Made by a program: the position numbers and the translations under genes. 64,000 bases of DNA, taken from assembly GCA_964472495.1 (NCBI GenBank), contig CAYYLD010000001.1:1-64000 (forward strand), given 5' to 3'. Positions within the stretch are counted from its first letter, which is position 1; every line of letters starts with the position of its first letter. Positions 26,041 to 35,364 of the stretch are shown piece after piece. The notes under the pieces were generated by a model. It searched no databases, was not told where the DNA came from, and worked only from the letters and a program-made list of their open reading frames with translations. The DNA is from CAYXST01 sp964472495. GTDB lineage: Bacteria; Patescibacteriota; Minisyncoccia; Portnoybacterales; UBA2143.

Positions 26041-26083
26041 AAAAGCCAGGCAAAGCAACAAAAATTGCTTTCCTGGCTTTTTT
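26041..26083 (+). terminator. Rho-independent terminator
   Basis: Stem AAAAGCCAGG(C)AAAGCAA paired with TTGCTTT(C)CCTGGCTTTT, then TTTT. It ends the 24.5-26.0 kb transcript. Confidence 0.7.
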
Positions 26084-26168
26084 ATTTATCTTAATTCTCT
26101 CCTTGATTGTCTATCAAATTTTACTGATTAGTCAAAATCATCGTCTCTACTCATCGCTATTATCCGGC

Positions 26169-26507
26169 TTATAGCATGCTTGTAATAAATTTCTGCGCTA
26201 CATAGGCAAAGAGAGCTATGCCTATGCCGACCAAGCCCCAAATCAATGTTTTTCTGGCCTTGCCTAATTTTTCTTCATCACCAGCCGCCGTCATCCAAAC
26301 AAAACCGGCGTAGATAATCATAATGATAGCAATAACCAAAACAATGACTTGGAACCATCCGGCAATGTTTTTAATTATGCCTATTAATTCCGTCGGGCTT
26401 TCCGGGCCGACATTTGTAATTGGCGCCCCGAAGGCCATCGAGACAGCAAAAGCAAAAATAGATAAGGGAAGAAGAATGGAAGAAAAAACTTTTATCTTTT
26501 TGTTCAC
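26169..26507 (-). CDS. VirB2/TrbC-like small pilin-type membrane protein (third of three)
   Basis: 112 aa: an N-terminal signal-like helix (to about 27), then two transmembrane helices (about 50-72 and 88-108) separated by a short basic loop TAAGDEEKLGKARK. This is the fold of TrbC/VirB2 pilins and of many small CPR membrane proteins. No other type IV secretion gene is nearby, so conjugation is not implied. It is the last gene of the minus operon, and its preceding untranslated gap has a purine-rich signal. Confidence 0.7.
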   Translation of the reverse strand: MNKKIKVFSSILLPLSIFAFAVSMAFGAPITNVGPESPTELIGIIKNIAGWFQVIVLVIAIIMIIYAGFVWMTAAGDEEKLGKARKTLIWGLVGIGIALFAYVAQKFITSML

Positions 26508-26539
26508 TAATATTCACCCCCTTTCCTTTAATAATTTAA

Positions 26540-26944
26540 TTAACCAGCTCCAAGAATATTTTTAATCAATTCAATCAAAGCCCGGCTGCTTATCAATACA
26601 GCCAAACCAATTAAAGACCAGGTCAGGGCTTTCTTGGCTTTGCTCACTTTTTCCTCGTTGCCGGCCGCGGTCATAAATAAAAGAGCGGAATAAACAATCA
26701 TAATTACGGCCACAGACACACCAATATTAACAATCCAGGTAATAATGTCTCCGGCTAAATCGGTAAAGCTGGTGACATTAAGTGGATTAGGCACTGAAGT
26801 TGGCGAAGCCGCTGGCCAATCTGCTTTAACGACAACCAATGGCAGACTAATCGTCAAAAGAGACAGAATCAAAATAATTGATGAAAGATTTTTGGGAGAG
26901 ATATTTCTAAGCATATATTTTATAAACAAATCTTCTAAGGACAA
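26540..26944 (-). CDS. VirB2/TrbC-like small membrane protein (second of three)
   Basis: 134 aa with a cleavable-type N-terminal helix (about 18-38) and two further helices (about 70-90 and 105-125). The loop TAAGNEEKVSKAKKAL matches the first protein's TAAGDEEKLGKARKTL, so the two are paralogues. The start overlaps the end of the upstream paralogue by 10 bp. Confidence 0.7.
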   Translation of the reverse strand: MSLEDLFIKYMLRNISPKNLSSIILILSLLTISLPLVVVKADWPAASPTSVPNPLNVTSFTDLAGDIITWIVNIGVSVAVIMIVYSALLFMTAAGNEEKVSKAKKALTWSLIGLAVLISSRALIELIKNILGAG

Positions 26945-27369
26945 CTAGGGAATACGTTCCAAGCGCCACTGAAGGCTCCGGTAGTCAAAGTTTTAACTAA
27001 AGTGTCAATCAACAGCCAGCCGGTAAAAATGATGACCAAGCCGATAACGGTGTTAGCAAAAATACTTTTGGCCAAAGTAACTCTTCCTTCACTGCCACCG
27101 GAAACAAGGAAGATAATCCCAGCAGCTGCAAATAGAAGAATAGCCGCTGGGATAGCTAAATTAAAACTGATAAAATTGATGATATTGCTGGCCAAATGCC
27201 ATAAATCACAGAGATTACATTTCTCACTGGCATCTAGCTGGCCATCACCATTAATATCCCGGCCACAAGGGACTAATGGTTCAGTGATAAAGCCAGCATA
27301 GGCCAAATTAGCGACAAACAATCCTAACAAGAGCAAAGAACCGATTAAAATTTTATGAAAGGTTCCCAT
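26935..27369 (-). CDS. VirB2/TrbC-like small membrane protein (first of three)
   Basis: 144 aa: N-terminal signal helix (about 8-26), a Cys-containing extracytoplasmic segment with CGRDINGDGQLDASEKC (an EF-hand/dockerin-like D-x-N-x-D-G-x-L-D loop), then helices at about 60-85 and 103-125 with a loop SGGSEGRVTLAKS replacing TAAGDEEK. It is a divergent paralogue of the next two genes. The putative calcium loop is unusual for VirB2. Confidence 0.7.
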   Translation of the reverse strand: MGTFHKILIGSLLLLGLFVANLAYAGFITEPLVPCGRDINGDGQLDASEKCNLCDLWHLASNIINFISFNLAIPAAILLFAAAGIIFLVSGGSEGRVTLAKSIFANTVIGLVIIFTGWLLIDTLVKTLTTGAFSGAWNVFPSCP

Positions 27370-27370
27370 G

Positions 27371-28693
27371 TCATTTCATTAAGAGAGTTATTTGATTAGC
27401 CGCCCGATTAACCGCTTCTCTAATCGTCGCCCGGCCTAATACTACTGATTCTATCATATCGGCCAAGTATTGCTCAATAGTCAAGTTATCCACCTGATAC
27501 CAGGAATAAGCGGTCAAGGCCTGCCCGGCGAAAATTCCTAAATCGGGGTCGTCTTTCTGCCAAGTGATTAAATCACGCCGGGCCGTCGGCTTTTTAGCCA
27601 ATTCTAAATATTTCTGGGCATTTTCTTTCTCGGTCAACCAAACAATAAATTGCCAGGCCTGGTCAGCGTTCTGGCAATTATGGGAAACAGCCAAGCCCCA
27701 ATAATTGGCATAATTAACCTTACTAGTGGCCGCCTTAATTTGGGGCATCGGGGCAATGGCAAAATTTAAATAAGGTGACTTGGCTTGGATAGTCGGTATT
27801 TGATAGGCATAATTAAACATCATCGCCGTCTGGCCCTGAACAAAGGCGTCTAGCGAATAGTCCATCCGCGTATTCCAGGTATAAACTGATTTTAAAGGGT
27901 CAGCGAAGTCAGTATAAAATTCTAAAGCTCTTTGCCCAGGATAAAAACTTTGGCCGTCAAGTTCAACTGACTGGTTAAAGGCAGCGGCTGTTTTTTCCTG
28001 ATTGACCATTTGAGCGCCCGACTGAAGCATCAAGAGAGTCAGAATATCAGTTGACCGATTAATATTGCGAGCTGTTCCTAAGGCCGCTCCGGCCCGGATA
28101 ATATTATCTCGCTCGTCCTTTATGGTTAAGGCCTCTACGTCGGCCAGAAATTCTTCCCAGGTAGCTGGCGCTTGAGGAATGACAGCGGTATTAAAAATAT
28201 CTTGGTTGTAAAAAAGGGTTAGGGTGTCAACGCTTAAGGGTAAGGCGGCAATAGCCCCATCGGAAACAAAATCGTCATAGACAACATCGACAAAATTTTC
28301 CTTTAACTCTTTGAGGGTAATTAACTCTGAAGGAGCGGCCCAAATCTTATCTTCGTAACGAGGCAGCCAAGTATTATGAATCACCAAAATATCCGGACCG
28401 CGACCACTGGCCATTGCTTCTAATAAATCGCTTTCATAAGTCTGGTAAGTCTTTTTGTAATATTTAATTTCTGTTTTGGGAAAAACCTGATTGAATTCTT
28501 CAATTAACGGTTGGAAAATATCCGAATCATCGAAAACGCCCCAAAACTCCAGCTTCACTTCTTTAGCTGGCGGCTCTTTACAGCCAGGCAAGACGACGGC
28601 TAAACCAAGGAAGATAATCGGCAGGATAATTGTATAAAGAGTAGTAGCTTTGGTCTTAGACACAGTTTTAGCTCTTTTTAAAAACCAGACCAT
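27371..28693 (-). CDS. ABC-type extracellular solute-binding lipoprotein
   Basis: 440 aa. The N-terminal hydrophobic stretch ends in the lipobox LPGC, so it is a lipoprotein. The body is a family-1 (sugar type) periplasmic-binding fold: KLEFWGVFDDSDIFQPLIEE, a GRGPDILVIHN motif, ATWEEFLAD and NYWGLAVS. No permease or ATPase gene is in this window. Its stop lies 1 bp before the first VirB2-like gene and its start overlaps the methyltransferase by 26 bp, so all are one transcript. Confidence 0.9.
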   Translation of the reverse strand: MVWFLKRAKTVSKTKATTLYTIILPIIFLGLAVVLPGCKEPPAKEVKLEFWGVFDDSDIFQPLIEEFNQVFPKTEIKYYKKTYQTYESDLLEAMASGRGPDILVIHNTWLPRYEDKIWAAPSELITLKELKENFVDVVYDDFVSDGAIAALPLSVDTLTLFYNQDIFNTAVIPQAPATWEEFLADVEALTIKDERDNIIRAGAALGTARNINRSTDILTLLMLQSGAQMVNQEKTAAAFNQSVELDGQSFYPGQRALEFYTDFADPLKSVYTWNTRMDYSLDAFVQGQTAMMFNYAYQIPTIQAKSPYLNFAIAPMPQIKAATSKVNYANYWGLAVSHNCQNADQAWQFIVWLTEKENAQKYLELAKKPTARRDLITWQKDDPDLGIFAGQALTAYSWYQVDNLTIEQYLADMIESVVLGRATIREAVNRAANQITLLMK

Positions 28694-29207
28694 AATGCTG
28701 ACCGTCCATGGTTAATTCTTTAACTAAAGTCAAACCTTGGCCTTCGACTAATTGACGAGCTTCATCTTTAGAAATAAACCAACCTTCCTTGGGAGCCAAA
28801 GAAGAACCGGCTAACCAATCAATAATGACCAGCTGACCATTCTCTTTCAAAACCCGCTTAGCTTCTTTTAAAATTTCTTCTTTTTTTTGTGACTGAAATA
28901 AAATATTGGCCAAAACGACCAAATCAACTGACTGGTCGGTTAATTTAGAGCCACCAGACACTTCCAGATTACCACGGATAGTTTCGATATTAGAAACTTT
29001 TTCTATTTCGGCCCGGCTTTTAACTGACTGGAGGGCCTCTTCCAGAACATCCAAGGCATAAACTTTTCCTTGGCTGACCTGCTTGGCTAAGGGAAGACTG
29101 AAATAACCGTGTCCACAGCCAAAATCAGCGATAGTCATATTATCGCGGATATCTAATTGGTCTAAAATTGTCTCTGGCTGGAGAAAACCGCCAGTTCCCT
29201 TAGCCAT
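28668..29207 (-). CDS. Class I SAM-dependent methyltransferase
   Basis: 179 aa with the Rossmann motif I IADFGCGHGYFSLPLA, motif II VYALDVLEEAL, and DLVVLANILFQ for motif IV. It resembles UbiE/MenG-like small methyltransferases; the substrate is not evident. It follows gyrA by 3 bp and overlaps the solute-binding gene. Confidence 0.88.
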   Translation of the reverse strand: MAKGTGGFLQPETILDQLDIRDNMTIADFGCGHGYFSLPLAKQVSQGKVYALDVLEEALQSVKSRAEIEKVSNIETIRGNLEVSGGSKLTDQSVDLVVLANILFQSQKKEEILKEAKRVLKENGQLVIIDWLAGSSLAPKEGWFISKDEARQLVEGQGLTLVKELTMDGQHYGLVFKKS

Positions 29208-29210
29208 ATT

Positions 29211-31661
29211 TTAGATGCAAGCTATCGAGGCGATTTTATCCCCTCGAGCCATCCTCATTAATTTGACTCCTTGAGTCGTCCGACCCAAAGAGGGAATGTC
29301 TTTAAGTCTAGTCCTAATGACTTGTCCTTTTTGAGAAATGGCAATTAAATCTTCGTGCTCCGGCCTTAAGATCTGACCGGCTATAATTTGACCGGTCTTG
29401 GCTGTCAAGCGGGCTGTTTTAATTCCCAGACCGCCCCGCTTCTGTAGTTTATAATACCGCAAATTGCTCCTTTTGCCAAAACCATTCTCCATGACAACTA
29501 ATAATTTAATCTGGTCTTCCCTTTTTTGGTCATCAAGAGTAACTATCTGCATACCAACTAACTTATCTTCTTTTCTCAAACCAAGCCCCTTAACGCCGGT
29601 AGCTGTCCGGCCCATTGGTCTGATTTCAGTCTCTTTAAAATGAATACTTTGTCCCTGGGCGGTGATTAAAATAACCTGGTCTTGTCCGGAAGTAAGTTTA
29701 GCCCATTTTAGACTATCTCCCTTTTTCAAATTAATAGCCATTAGGCCATTCCGCCGGACATGACTAAATTCTTCTATCTTAGTTCTTTTGATTATACCAT
29801 TTTCCGTGGCCATAACCAAATATTTAAAGGGCTGACCATTGTTTCCATTTGGTTTAATGGTTACCACGGCCGTAACCCGTTCTTGAGCGGCCAATTGTAG
29901 AATATTAACAATGGCTTGGCCACGGGCCGTCCGGCTGGTTTCGGGAATCTCATAGGCTTTGGCCTGGAAAACGCGGCCGCGGTCAGTAAAGAATAAAATA
30001 TTATCATGAGTGGAAGAAGATAGGAACCAACCAACAGCATCTTCCTCACGTGGGGTGATACCGAGAATACCTTTGCCGCCTCTTCTTTGAGCTCGATAAG
30101 ATTGGGGATTAACTCTTTTAATATAGCCTCCTTGGGTCAGAATAATGACGCAATCTTCTTGAGGAATTAATTCCTCTTCGGTTAACTGACCGACCGCCTG
30201 CCGATAAACTTTGGTCCGTCGCTCGTCAGCGTATCTTTCCTTTATTTCCCGCAACTCCTTCTTAATCAAGGTCAAAATTTTCTTAGGACTTTTTAATAAG
30301 GTCTCCAATTCTTTAATCAATTCTTTTTTCTCCTTTAATTCGTCCTTAATCTTCCTCTGCTCTAAACCAGCTAAAGCTTGTAACCTCATTTCCAGAATGG
30401 CCGTCGCCTGACGGTCAGTTAATTTAAATTTCTTGATTAAATTCTGATGAGCCGCTTCTCGCGTCTCTGATTTTTTAATTGTTTCAATAACTGCATCTAT
30501 TTGATTAAGGGCTTTACTCAAACCAGTCAAAATATGGGCTCTCTCTTTGGCCTGCTTCAATTCAAATTGACTGCGTCGGGTAGTGACCTGCTGACGGTGC
30601 TTAATGAATTCTTCCAAAAGCCCCTTCAAGGATAAGACTTGCGGCTGTAACCCATTAACTAGAGCGAGCATATTTAAATGGAAAGTTTTTTGTAAATCAG
30701 TTAATTTATACAAGCGATTAAGAATTTTCTGCGGTTGAGCATCGCCCTTTAGTTCAATAACTACCCGGACACCTTCTTTGTCTGATTCGTCGCGAATATC
30801 TTTAATGCCTGGCATTCTTTTGTTTTTAACCAGTTCAGCAATTTTAGCAATCAAATTGGCCTTATTGACTCCGTAAGTCATTTCGGTAATTAAAATCTGG
30901 AACTGGCCGGCTTTCTTCTCAACAATTTCTGTTTTAGCCCGCATGACAATCGGCCCCCGACCGGTGCTATAGGCCTGAATTAGTCCCTGACGGTCATAAA
31001 TGGCCCCGCCAGTTGGAAAATCAGGTCCTTTAATAAATTGGAAAAGGTCCTTAACCGTTGCTTGCGGATGGTCAACGAGATAAATAACTCCCTCAACAAC
31101 TTCAGCCAAATTATGAGGTGGAATATTAGTGGCCATGCCCACGGCAATCCCCATAACCCCATTTAAAAGTAATTGAGGTAATTTAGCCGGTAGAACAACC
31201 GGCTCCTGACGAGTCCCATCATAATTATCAGCCCAGTTAACCGTTGACTTCTCTATATCAACCAACATTTCTTCAGATATCCTGGCCAACCGCGATTCGG
31301 TATAGCGATAAGCAGCTGCACTATCTCCATCCATCGAGCCGAAATTCCCCTGACCATCAATTAAGGGATAACGCAGGGAAAAATCTTGAGCCATCCGGAC
31401 CAAAGCGTCATAAACAGCCGTATCTCCGTGGGGATGAAATTTTTTTAAGACATCGCCGATTACCCCGGCGCATTTCGAATATTTGCCGCTATGCCGCAGG
31501 CCAGCTTCCCACATGGCATACAAAATACGGCGATGAACTGGCTTGAGTCCATCGCGAACATCGGGCAAAGCCCGGGCGACAATCACGCTCATGGCATAGT
31601 CCAAATAGGACTCTTTCATTTCCTCGGCAATGGCTCTTTTTTTGATGTAACCTATTTCCAT
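29211..31661 (-). CDS. gyrA: DNA gyrase subunit A
   Basis: 816 aa. The start at 31661 (MEIGYIKKRAIAEEMKES) is preferred over a longer N-terminus. The breakage-reunion domain has LPDVRDGLKPVHRRIL and the catalytic Tyr in AAAYRYTESRLA. The C-terminal beta-pinwheel carries the GyrA box QRRGGKG, which separates it from ParC. Six pinwheel blades are suggested by repeats such as ILFFTDRGRVFQ and VILITAQGQSI. GyrB is not in the window. It lies 64 bp downstream of a small membrane protein gene. Confidence 0.97.
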   Translation of the reverse strand: MEIGYIKKRAIAEEMKESYLDYAMSVIVARALPDVRDGLKPVHRRILYAMWEAGLRHSGKYSKCAGVIGDVLKKFHPHGDTAVYDALVRMAQDFSLRYPLIDGQGNFGSMDGDSAAAYRYTESRLARISEEMLVDIEKSTVNWADNYDGTRQEPVVLPAKLPQLLLNGVMGIAVGMATNIPPHNLAEVVEGVIYLVDHPQATVKDLFQFIKGPDFPTGGAIYDRQGLIQAYSTGRGPIVMRAKTEIVEKKAGQFQILITEMTYGVNKANLIAKIAELVKNKRMPGIKDIRDESDKEGVRVVIELKGDAQPQKILNRLYKLTDLQKTFHLNMLALVNGLQPQVLSLKGLLEEFIKHRQQVTTRRSQFELKQAKERAHILTGLSKALNQIDAVIETIKKSETREAAHQNLIKKFKLTDRQATAILEMRLQALAGLEQRKIKDELKEKKELIKELETLLKSPKKILTLIKKELREIKERYADERRTKVYRQAVGQLTEEELIPQEDCVIILTQGGYIKRVNPQSYRAQRRGGKGILGITPREEDAVGWFLSSSTHDNILFFTDRGRVFQAKAYEIPETSRTARGQAIVNILQLAAQERVTAVVTIKPNGNNGQPFKYLVMATENGIIKRTKIEEFSHVRRNGLMAINLKKGDSLKWAKLTSGQDQVILITAQGQSIHFKETEIRPMGRTATGVKGLGLRKEDKLVGMQIVTLDDQKREDQIKLLVVMENGFGKRSNLRYYKLQKRGGLGIKTARLTAKTGQIIAGQILRPEHEDLIAISQKGQVIRTRLKDIPSLGRTTQGVKLMRMARGDKIASIACI

Positions 31662-31725
31662 TAAATTTAGCCAACAAAGAACAGCCAAGAATATTTCTAT
31701 TCACTATTGGCTGTTAGTTGATTCA

Positions 31726-32091
31726 TTATCTCAAAGGCAATTTGGCCGGTTTAATTGTTTGCCCTCCGAGAGCATCTTCAATTGCTTGAGGAGTTAACTG
31801 GCTTTCTTCTGAAATATTTTCTTCTTCAGGCAAATTATTTTCCTCAAAAAAAGCACCGATACTGGCTCGGAAAATTTCTCCTAAAGAAGGAATTTCTTTT
31901 TCTACCTCCTTTTTCATCTCTCCCAAGGGCTGGCTGGTCTTCTCGGCCGTGCCGGGCAAAGAATGCTTTAAAGAAATCACCCAAAGGGAGCCAATCAAAA
32001 ACATACAAATAAAGACGGCCAACCATAAAATCTGGAAGCGAATATAGCGCGGTTTCTTTTGAATTTTTTCTAAAAATTCATTTAAAGACAC
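31726..32091 (-). CDS. Hypothetical single-pass membrane protein
   Basis: 121 aa with a basic N-terminus (LEKIQKKPRYIRF), one transmembrane helix at about 22-42, and an acidic, probably disordered extracytoplasmic tail (EENNLPEEENISEE). No known family. Between the MBL-fold hydrolase and gyrA on the same strand. Confidence 0.72.
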   Translation of the reverse strand: MSLNEFLEKIQKKPRYIRFQILWLAVFICMFLIGSLWVISLKHSLPGTAEKTSQPLGEMKKEVEKEIPSLGEIFRASIGAFFEENNLPEEENISEESQLTPQAIEDALGGQTIKPAKLPLR

Positions 32092-32115
32092 GGCTTTGTT
32101 TATTGAATAAGGATT

Positions 32116-32760
32116 CTAATACTTAAAAATAACTACTTCCATCTCTTTGCTGACTAAATCTTTTTTCTTGAGAGTTAATTTATCTACGGCTGGTTTTTTG
32201 TTCAGGCCCATTTCCTTTAAAAAATCAGCTAAGCCGGCCAATTTGATTTTCAAACCAGGCAATTTGTAATGCATCGGAATAATCAAATGAGGCTCCAGTT
32301 GTTCGGCCACTTTGACCGCTTCGCCCGCCTCAATGGTATAGGTACCGCCAACTGGGATAATTAAGATATCCACTTGACCAATAACTTCTAATTGTCTTTC
32401 GGTTAAACGCTCCTGGCCGAAATCACCTAAATGACAAACTCTCATTTTGTCTACCTCCATCAGATAAATGGTATTAGGGCCCCTTTCCTGCCCCTGCTTT
32501 TTATCATGATAACTGGAGCAACCAATAATCTTGATACCTTTAATTTCGTATTCGCCGGGCCCGTCAATAACAAAAGGCTGACCACTGATGGCCCGAACAT
32601 TATTATGGTCGTGGTGGTCATGAGAAACGGTAACGATATCGGCAGTGCCCCGCGGCGGAGTCAGGCCGATACTTTTATCAAAGGGGTCGGTAATGATAGT
32701 TAAGTGGCCGCCCTGATTAGTAATCTTGAAACAAGAGTGGCCGTACCAGATAATAGTCAT
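32116..32760 (-). CDS. Metallo-beta-lactamase-fold metal-dependent hydrolase (UPF0173-like)
   Basis: 214 aa. It begins MTIIWYGHSCFKI and has the metal motif SHDHHDHNN (H-x-H-x-D-H), a ITDPF strand and later the HLGDFG and IPMHYK histidines. This is the small MBL family typified by YtkL/UPF0173; the substrate is unknown. It starts the minus operon, and a promoter sharing its -35 box with the divergent S1 gene lies just upstream. Confidence 0.9.
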   Translation of the reverse strand: MTIIWYGHSCFKITNQGGHLTIITDPFDKSIGLTPPRGTADIVTVSHDHHDHNNVRAISGQPFVIDGPGEYEIKGIKIIGCSSYHDKKQGQERGPNTIYLMEVDKMRVCHLGDFGQERLTERQLEVIGQVDILIIPVGGTYTIEAGEAVKVAEQLEPHLIIPMHYKLPGLKIKLAGLADFLKEMGLNKKPAVDKLTLKKKDLVSKEMEVVIFKY

Positions 32761-32774
32761 AAATTCTTTTTATT

Positions 32775-32803
32775 ATTCTATCACAAATTTTCTCTCTTGC
32801 CAA
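32775..32803 (-). promoter_or_regulatory. Divergent promoter for the MBL-gyrA operon
   Basis: Minus strand TTGGCA (32803-32798), 17-bp spacer, TAGAAT (32780-32775). The -35 overlaps that of the plus-strand promoter at 32797-32825. Predicted leader about 8 nt. Confidence 0.55.
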
Positions 32804-32825
32804 GCTAATAATTTTAGGTTATACT
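32797..32825 (+). promoter_or_regulatory. Promoter for the S1-ftsH operon
   Basis: TTGCCA (32797-32802), 17-bp spacer, TATACT (32820-32825). The start codon at 32835 leaves almost no leader, suggesting a leaderless mRNA. Confidence 0.65.
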
Positions 32826-32834
32826 TTACTCAAT

Positions 32835-33422
32835 ATGACCAAAGAAAAATCAGAATTAATGAAAGATTTAATAACCAAAGATAAGCAAGCCCCATCTTTA
32901 CCTCAAGCGGGCGATTTAATTGAAGGAAAGATTATTAAAATAAGTAAGAGCGCTATCATTCTTGACTTGGGCCCTTTGGGTACCGGAATCATCTATGGTG
33001 GTGAATTAAAGGAAGACAAAGAAACGCTCAAAGAATTAGCCCTGGAGAAAACCATTACCGCTTTAGTTTTAGAGCCGGAAAATGAAGACGGTTATGTTGA
33101 GCTTTCTTTAAGAGAAGCCAGCCTGGAGAAAACCTGGTTAGAAGTAAAAGAAAAGAAAAAATCCGGTCAGCCAATCACCGTTAAAGTGATTGAAGCTAAC
33201 CGCGGCGGCCTGGTCATCAGGTCGGCCAGTTTGGTCGGTTTTTTACCTGTTTCTCAATTGTCGCCCAAAAATTATCCTAAGGTTGAAGGCGGCGATAAAG
33301 AGAAAATTCTGGAACATTTGAATAAATTTGTCGGCCAGGAAATGGAAGTCAAAATTCTTGACTTAGACCAAAAAACAGACAAATTGATTGTTTCCGAAAA
33401 AGCCCTTCAGGAAAAAAAATAA
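32835..33422 (+). CDS. S1 RNA-binding domain protein (short ribosomal protein S1-like)
   Basis: 195 aa with two S1 domains: about 23-95 (GDLIEGKIIKISKSAIILDL) and about 108-190 (GQPITVKVIEANRGGLVIRS). Classical S1 has four to six. Probably binds mRNA on or off the ribosome. It is translated from a near-leaderless transcript and its stop is 1 bp before ftsH. Confidence 0.85.
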   Translation: MTKEKSELMKDLITKDKQAPSLPQAGDLIEGKIIKISKSAIILDLGPLGTGIIYGGELKEDKETLKELALEKTITALVLEPENEDGYVELSLREASLEKTWLEVKEKKKSGQPITVKVIEANRGGLVIRSASLVGFLPVSQLSPKNYPKVEGGDKEKILEHLNKFVGQEMEVKILDLDQKTDKLIVSEKALQEKK

Positions 33423-33423
33423 G

Positions 33424-35247
33424 ATGAAATATCTTCTTAAAAATCTAATCATTGTTTTTCTGGTCTTTATAACCATCGCCGGTTTCTTCACTTTGCTCAG
33501 CCAACCAACTGAAAAACCGAAAGAAATTACCCTAAATCAATTAGTTAACCAAATCAATCAGGAAGAAATAACTAATATTGTCATCAAAGGCGACCAATTG
33601 GAAATTGAATTAAAAGACGGCTCTTCAGAAAAAGCGACCAAAGAGAAAGAGGCCTCTTTAACCGAATCTCTGAAGAATTACGGACTTGATTCGGAAAAAC
33701 TGAAACTGGTCAATTTAGAAGTTAAAAGCGAAAGCGGCCTGGTCTTCTGGCTGGGAACAGTCCTTCCTTTCCTTTTGCCTTTGCTGATTCTCGGCTTTTT
33801 CTTTTGGTTTATTTACCGGGGCGCTCAGCGCGGCCAGATGCAGGCCTTTACTTTTGGTCGTTCGCGAGCCCGACTATTCAGCCCCAAGGATAAAAGAGGC
33901 CAGGTTACTTTCAAGGACGTAGCCGGCCTAAAAGAGGCCAAAGAAGAATTAGAAGAGATTGTTGGATTTTTAAAGAATCCCAAAAAATTTGTTAATTTAG
34001 GAGCTAAGATTCCCAAAGGAGTTCTGCTGGTAGGGCCTCCCGGCACAGGAAAAACTTTATTGGCAAGGGCAATCGCATCGGAAGCTAGTGTTCCCTTCTT
34101 TAGCGTCTCTGGTTCAGAGTTCGTTGAAATGTTTGTCGGAGTCGGTTCATCGCGAGTCCGCGACCTTTTCCAGACAGCTAAAAAGCATGCCCCGGCTTTA
34201 ATTTTCATTGATGAATTAGACGCCATCGGTCGGCAACGGGGAGCCGGTTTAGGCGGCGGCCACGACGAAAGAGAACAAACCCTAAATCAAATTTTGGTGG
34301 AAATGGATGGCTTCGACCCTAATGCCGGTATCATCCTAATTAGCGCGACCAACCGACCGGATGTTTTAGACCCAGCTCTCCTGCGACCAGGCCGTTTTGA
34401 CCGAAGAATTGTCTTGGATTTGCCTGACTTAAAAGACCGAGAGGAAATTTTAAAAATTCATGCTCGGAATAAACCTTTAGAAGAAAAGGTTAATCTTAAA
34501 GAAATTGCTGAACGGACGCCCGGTTTTTCCGGAGCCGACTTAGCTAATATCGTTAATGAAGCAGCCATCCTGTCAGCCCGACGCAATAAGAAAAAAATCT
34601 CCCAAGATGAACTGCGAGAATGTATTGAAAAAGTTCTTTTGGGCCCGGAACGGAAAAGTCATATTCTCTCTAAAAAAGAAAAAGAAATCGCTGCTTATCA
34701 TGAATCCGGTCATGCTTTAGTGGCCGCTTCATTAACTCATACAGATCCAATTCAAAAGGTTTCCATTATTGCCCGGGGAGCAGCGGCCGGCTACACTCTT
34801 AAATTACCGGTCGAGGACAGACACCTACACAGCCGCTCGGAATTCTTAGATGAATTAGCGGTTCTGCTGGGTGGCTACGTGGCTGAAGAACTGGTCTTCA
34901 AGGAACTGACCACCGGCGCTTCCAGCGATTTGCTAAAGGCGACGGAATTGGCTCGCAAACTGGTAACTAAATATGGAATGAGTGAAAAATTAGGCCCAGT
35001 GACTTTTGGCGGCCGCGAAGAAATGGTTTTCTTGGGCCGGGAAATCGCCACCGAAAAAGATTATTCCGAAGAAGTAGCTGCTCAAATTGACAAAGAAGTA
35101 GCTAAGTTTATTGATGACGCCTACCGAACCGCTAAAAAAGTCTTGACTGAAAATAGGGCACGACTAAACCTAATCGCCAAACGTCTCATTAAGAAGGAAA
35201 CCATTGAACGAAAAGAATTCGAAAGATTGATGAGACAAAAAATTTAA
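33424..35247 (+). CDS. ftsH: ATP-dependent zinc metalloprotease FtsH
   Basis: 607-aa membrane AAA+ protease for quality control of membrane and soluble proteins. Two N-terminal helices (about 8-28 and 108-132) flank an extracytoplasmic domain. Then come Walker A GPPGTGKT (204-211), Walker B LIFIDELDAIG, the second region of homology RPGRFDRRI, and the zinc site HESGH with a downstream glutamate in the SDLLKATELAR helix. I start at the ATG 1 bp after the S1 gene; a longer N-terminus would overlap that gene. Confidence 0.97.
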   Translation: MKYLLKNLIIVFLVFITIAGFFTLLSQPTEKPKEITLNQLVNQINQEEITNIVIKGDQLEIELKDGSSEKATKEKEASLTESLKNYGLDSEKLKLVNLEVKSESGLVFWLGTVLPFLLPLLILGFFFWFIYRGAQRGQMQAFTFGRSRARLFSPKDKRGQVTFKDVAGLKEAKEELEEIVGFLKNPKKFVNLGAKIPKGVLLVGPPGTGKTLLARAIASEASVPFFSVSGSEFVEMFVGVGSSRVRDLFQTAKKHAPALIFIDELDAIGRQRGAGLGGGHDEREQTLNQILVEMDGFDPNAGIILISATNRPDVLDPALLRPGRFDRRIVLDLPDLKDREEILKIHARNKPLEEKVNLKEIAERTPGFSGADLANIVNEAAILSARRNKKKISQDELRECIEKVLLGPERKSHILSKKEKEIAAYHESGHALVAASLTHTDPIQKVSIIARGAAAGYTLKLPVEDRHLHSRSEFLDELAVLLGGYVAEELVFKELTTGASSDLLKATELARKLVTKYGMSEKLGPVTFGGREEMVFLGREIATEKDYSEEVAAQIDKEVAKFIDDAYRTAKKVLTENRARLNLIAKRLIKKETIERKEFERLMRQKI

Positions 35248-35364
35248 TTAGAACCTTAAAAATAGAAAGGAGTCATTTGATAAGAATCTTGGGAATATCT
35301 GGGAGAGATTGGATTCGGACGAGAAAAGATAAACGAGAATTATTGCCAAAGTGCGGAGGACAAA

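Noticed and set aside
26169..27369. A conjugative type IV secretion system
   Set aside because: Only VirB2-like small proteins are present; no VirB4, VirD4 or relaxase.
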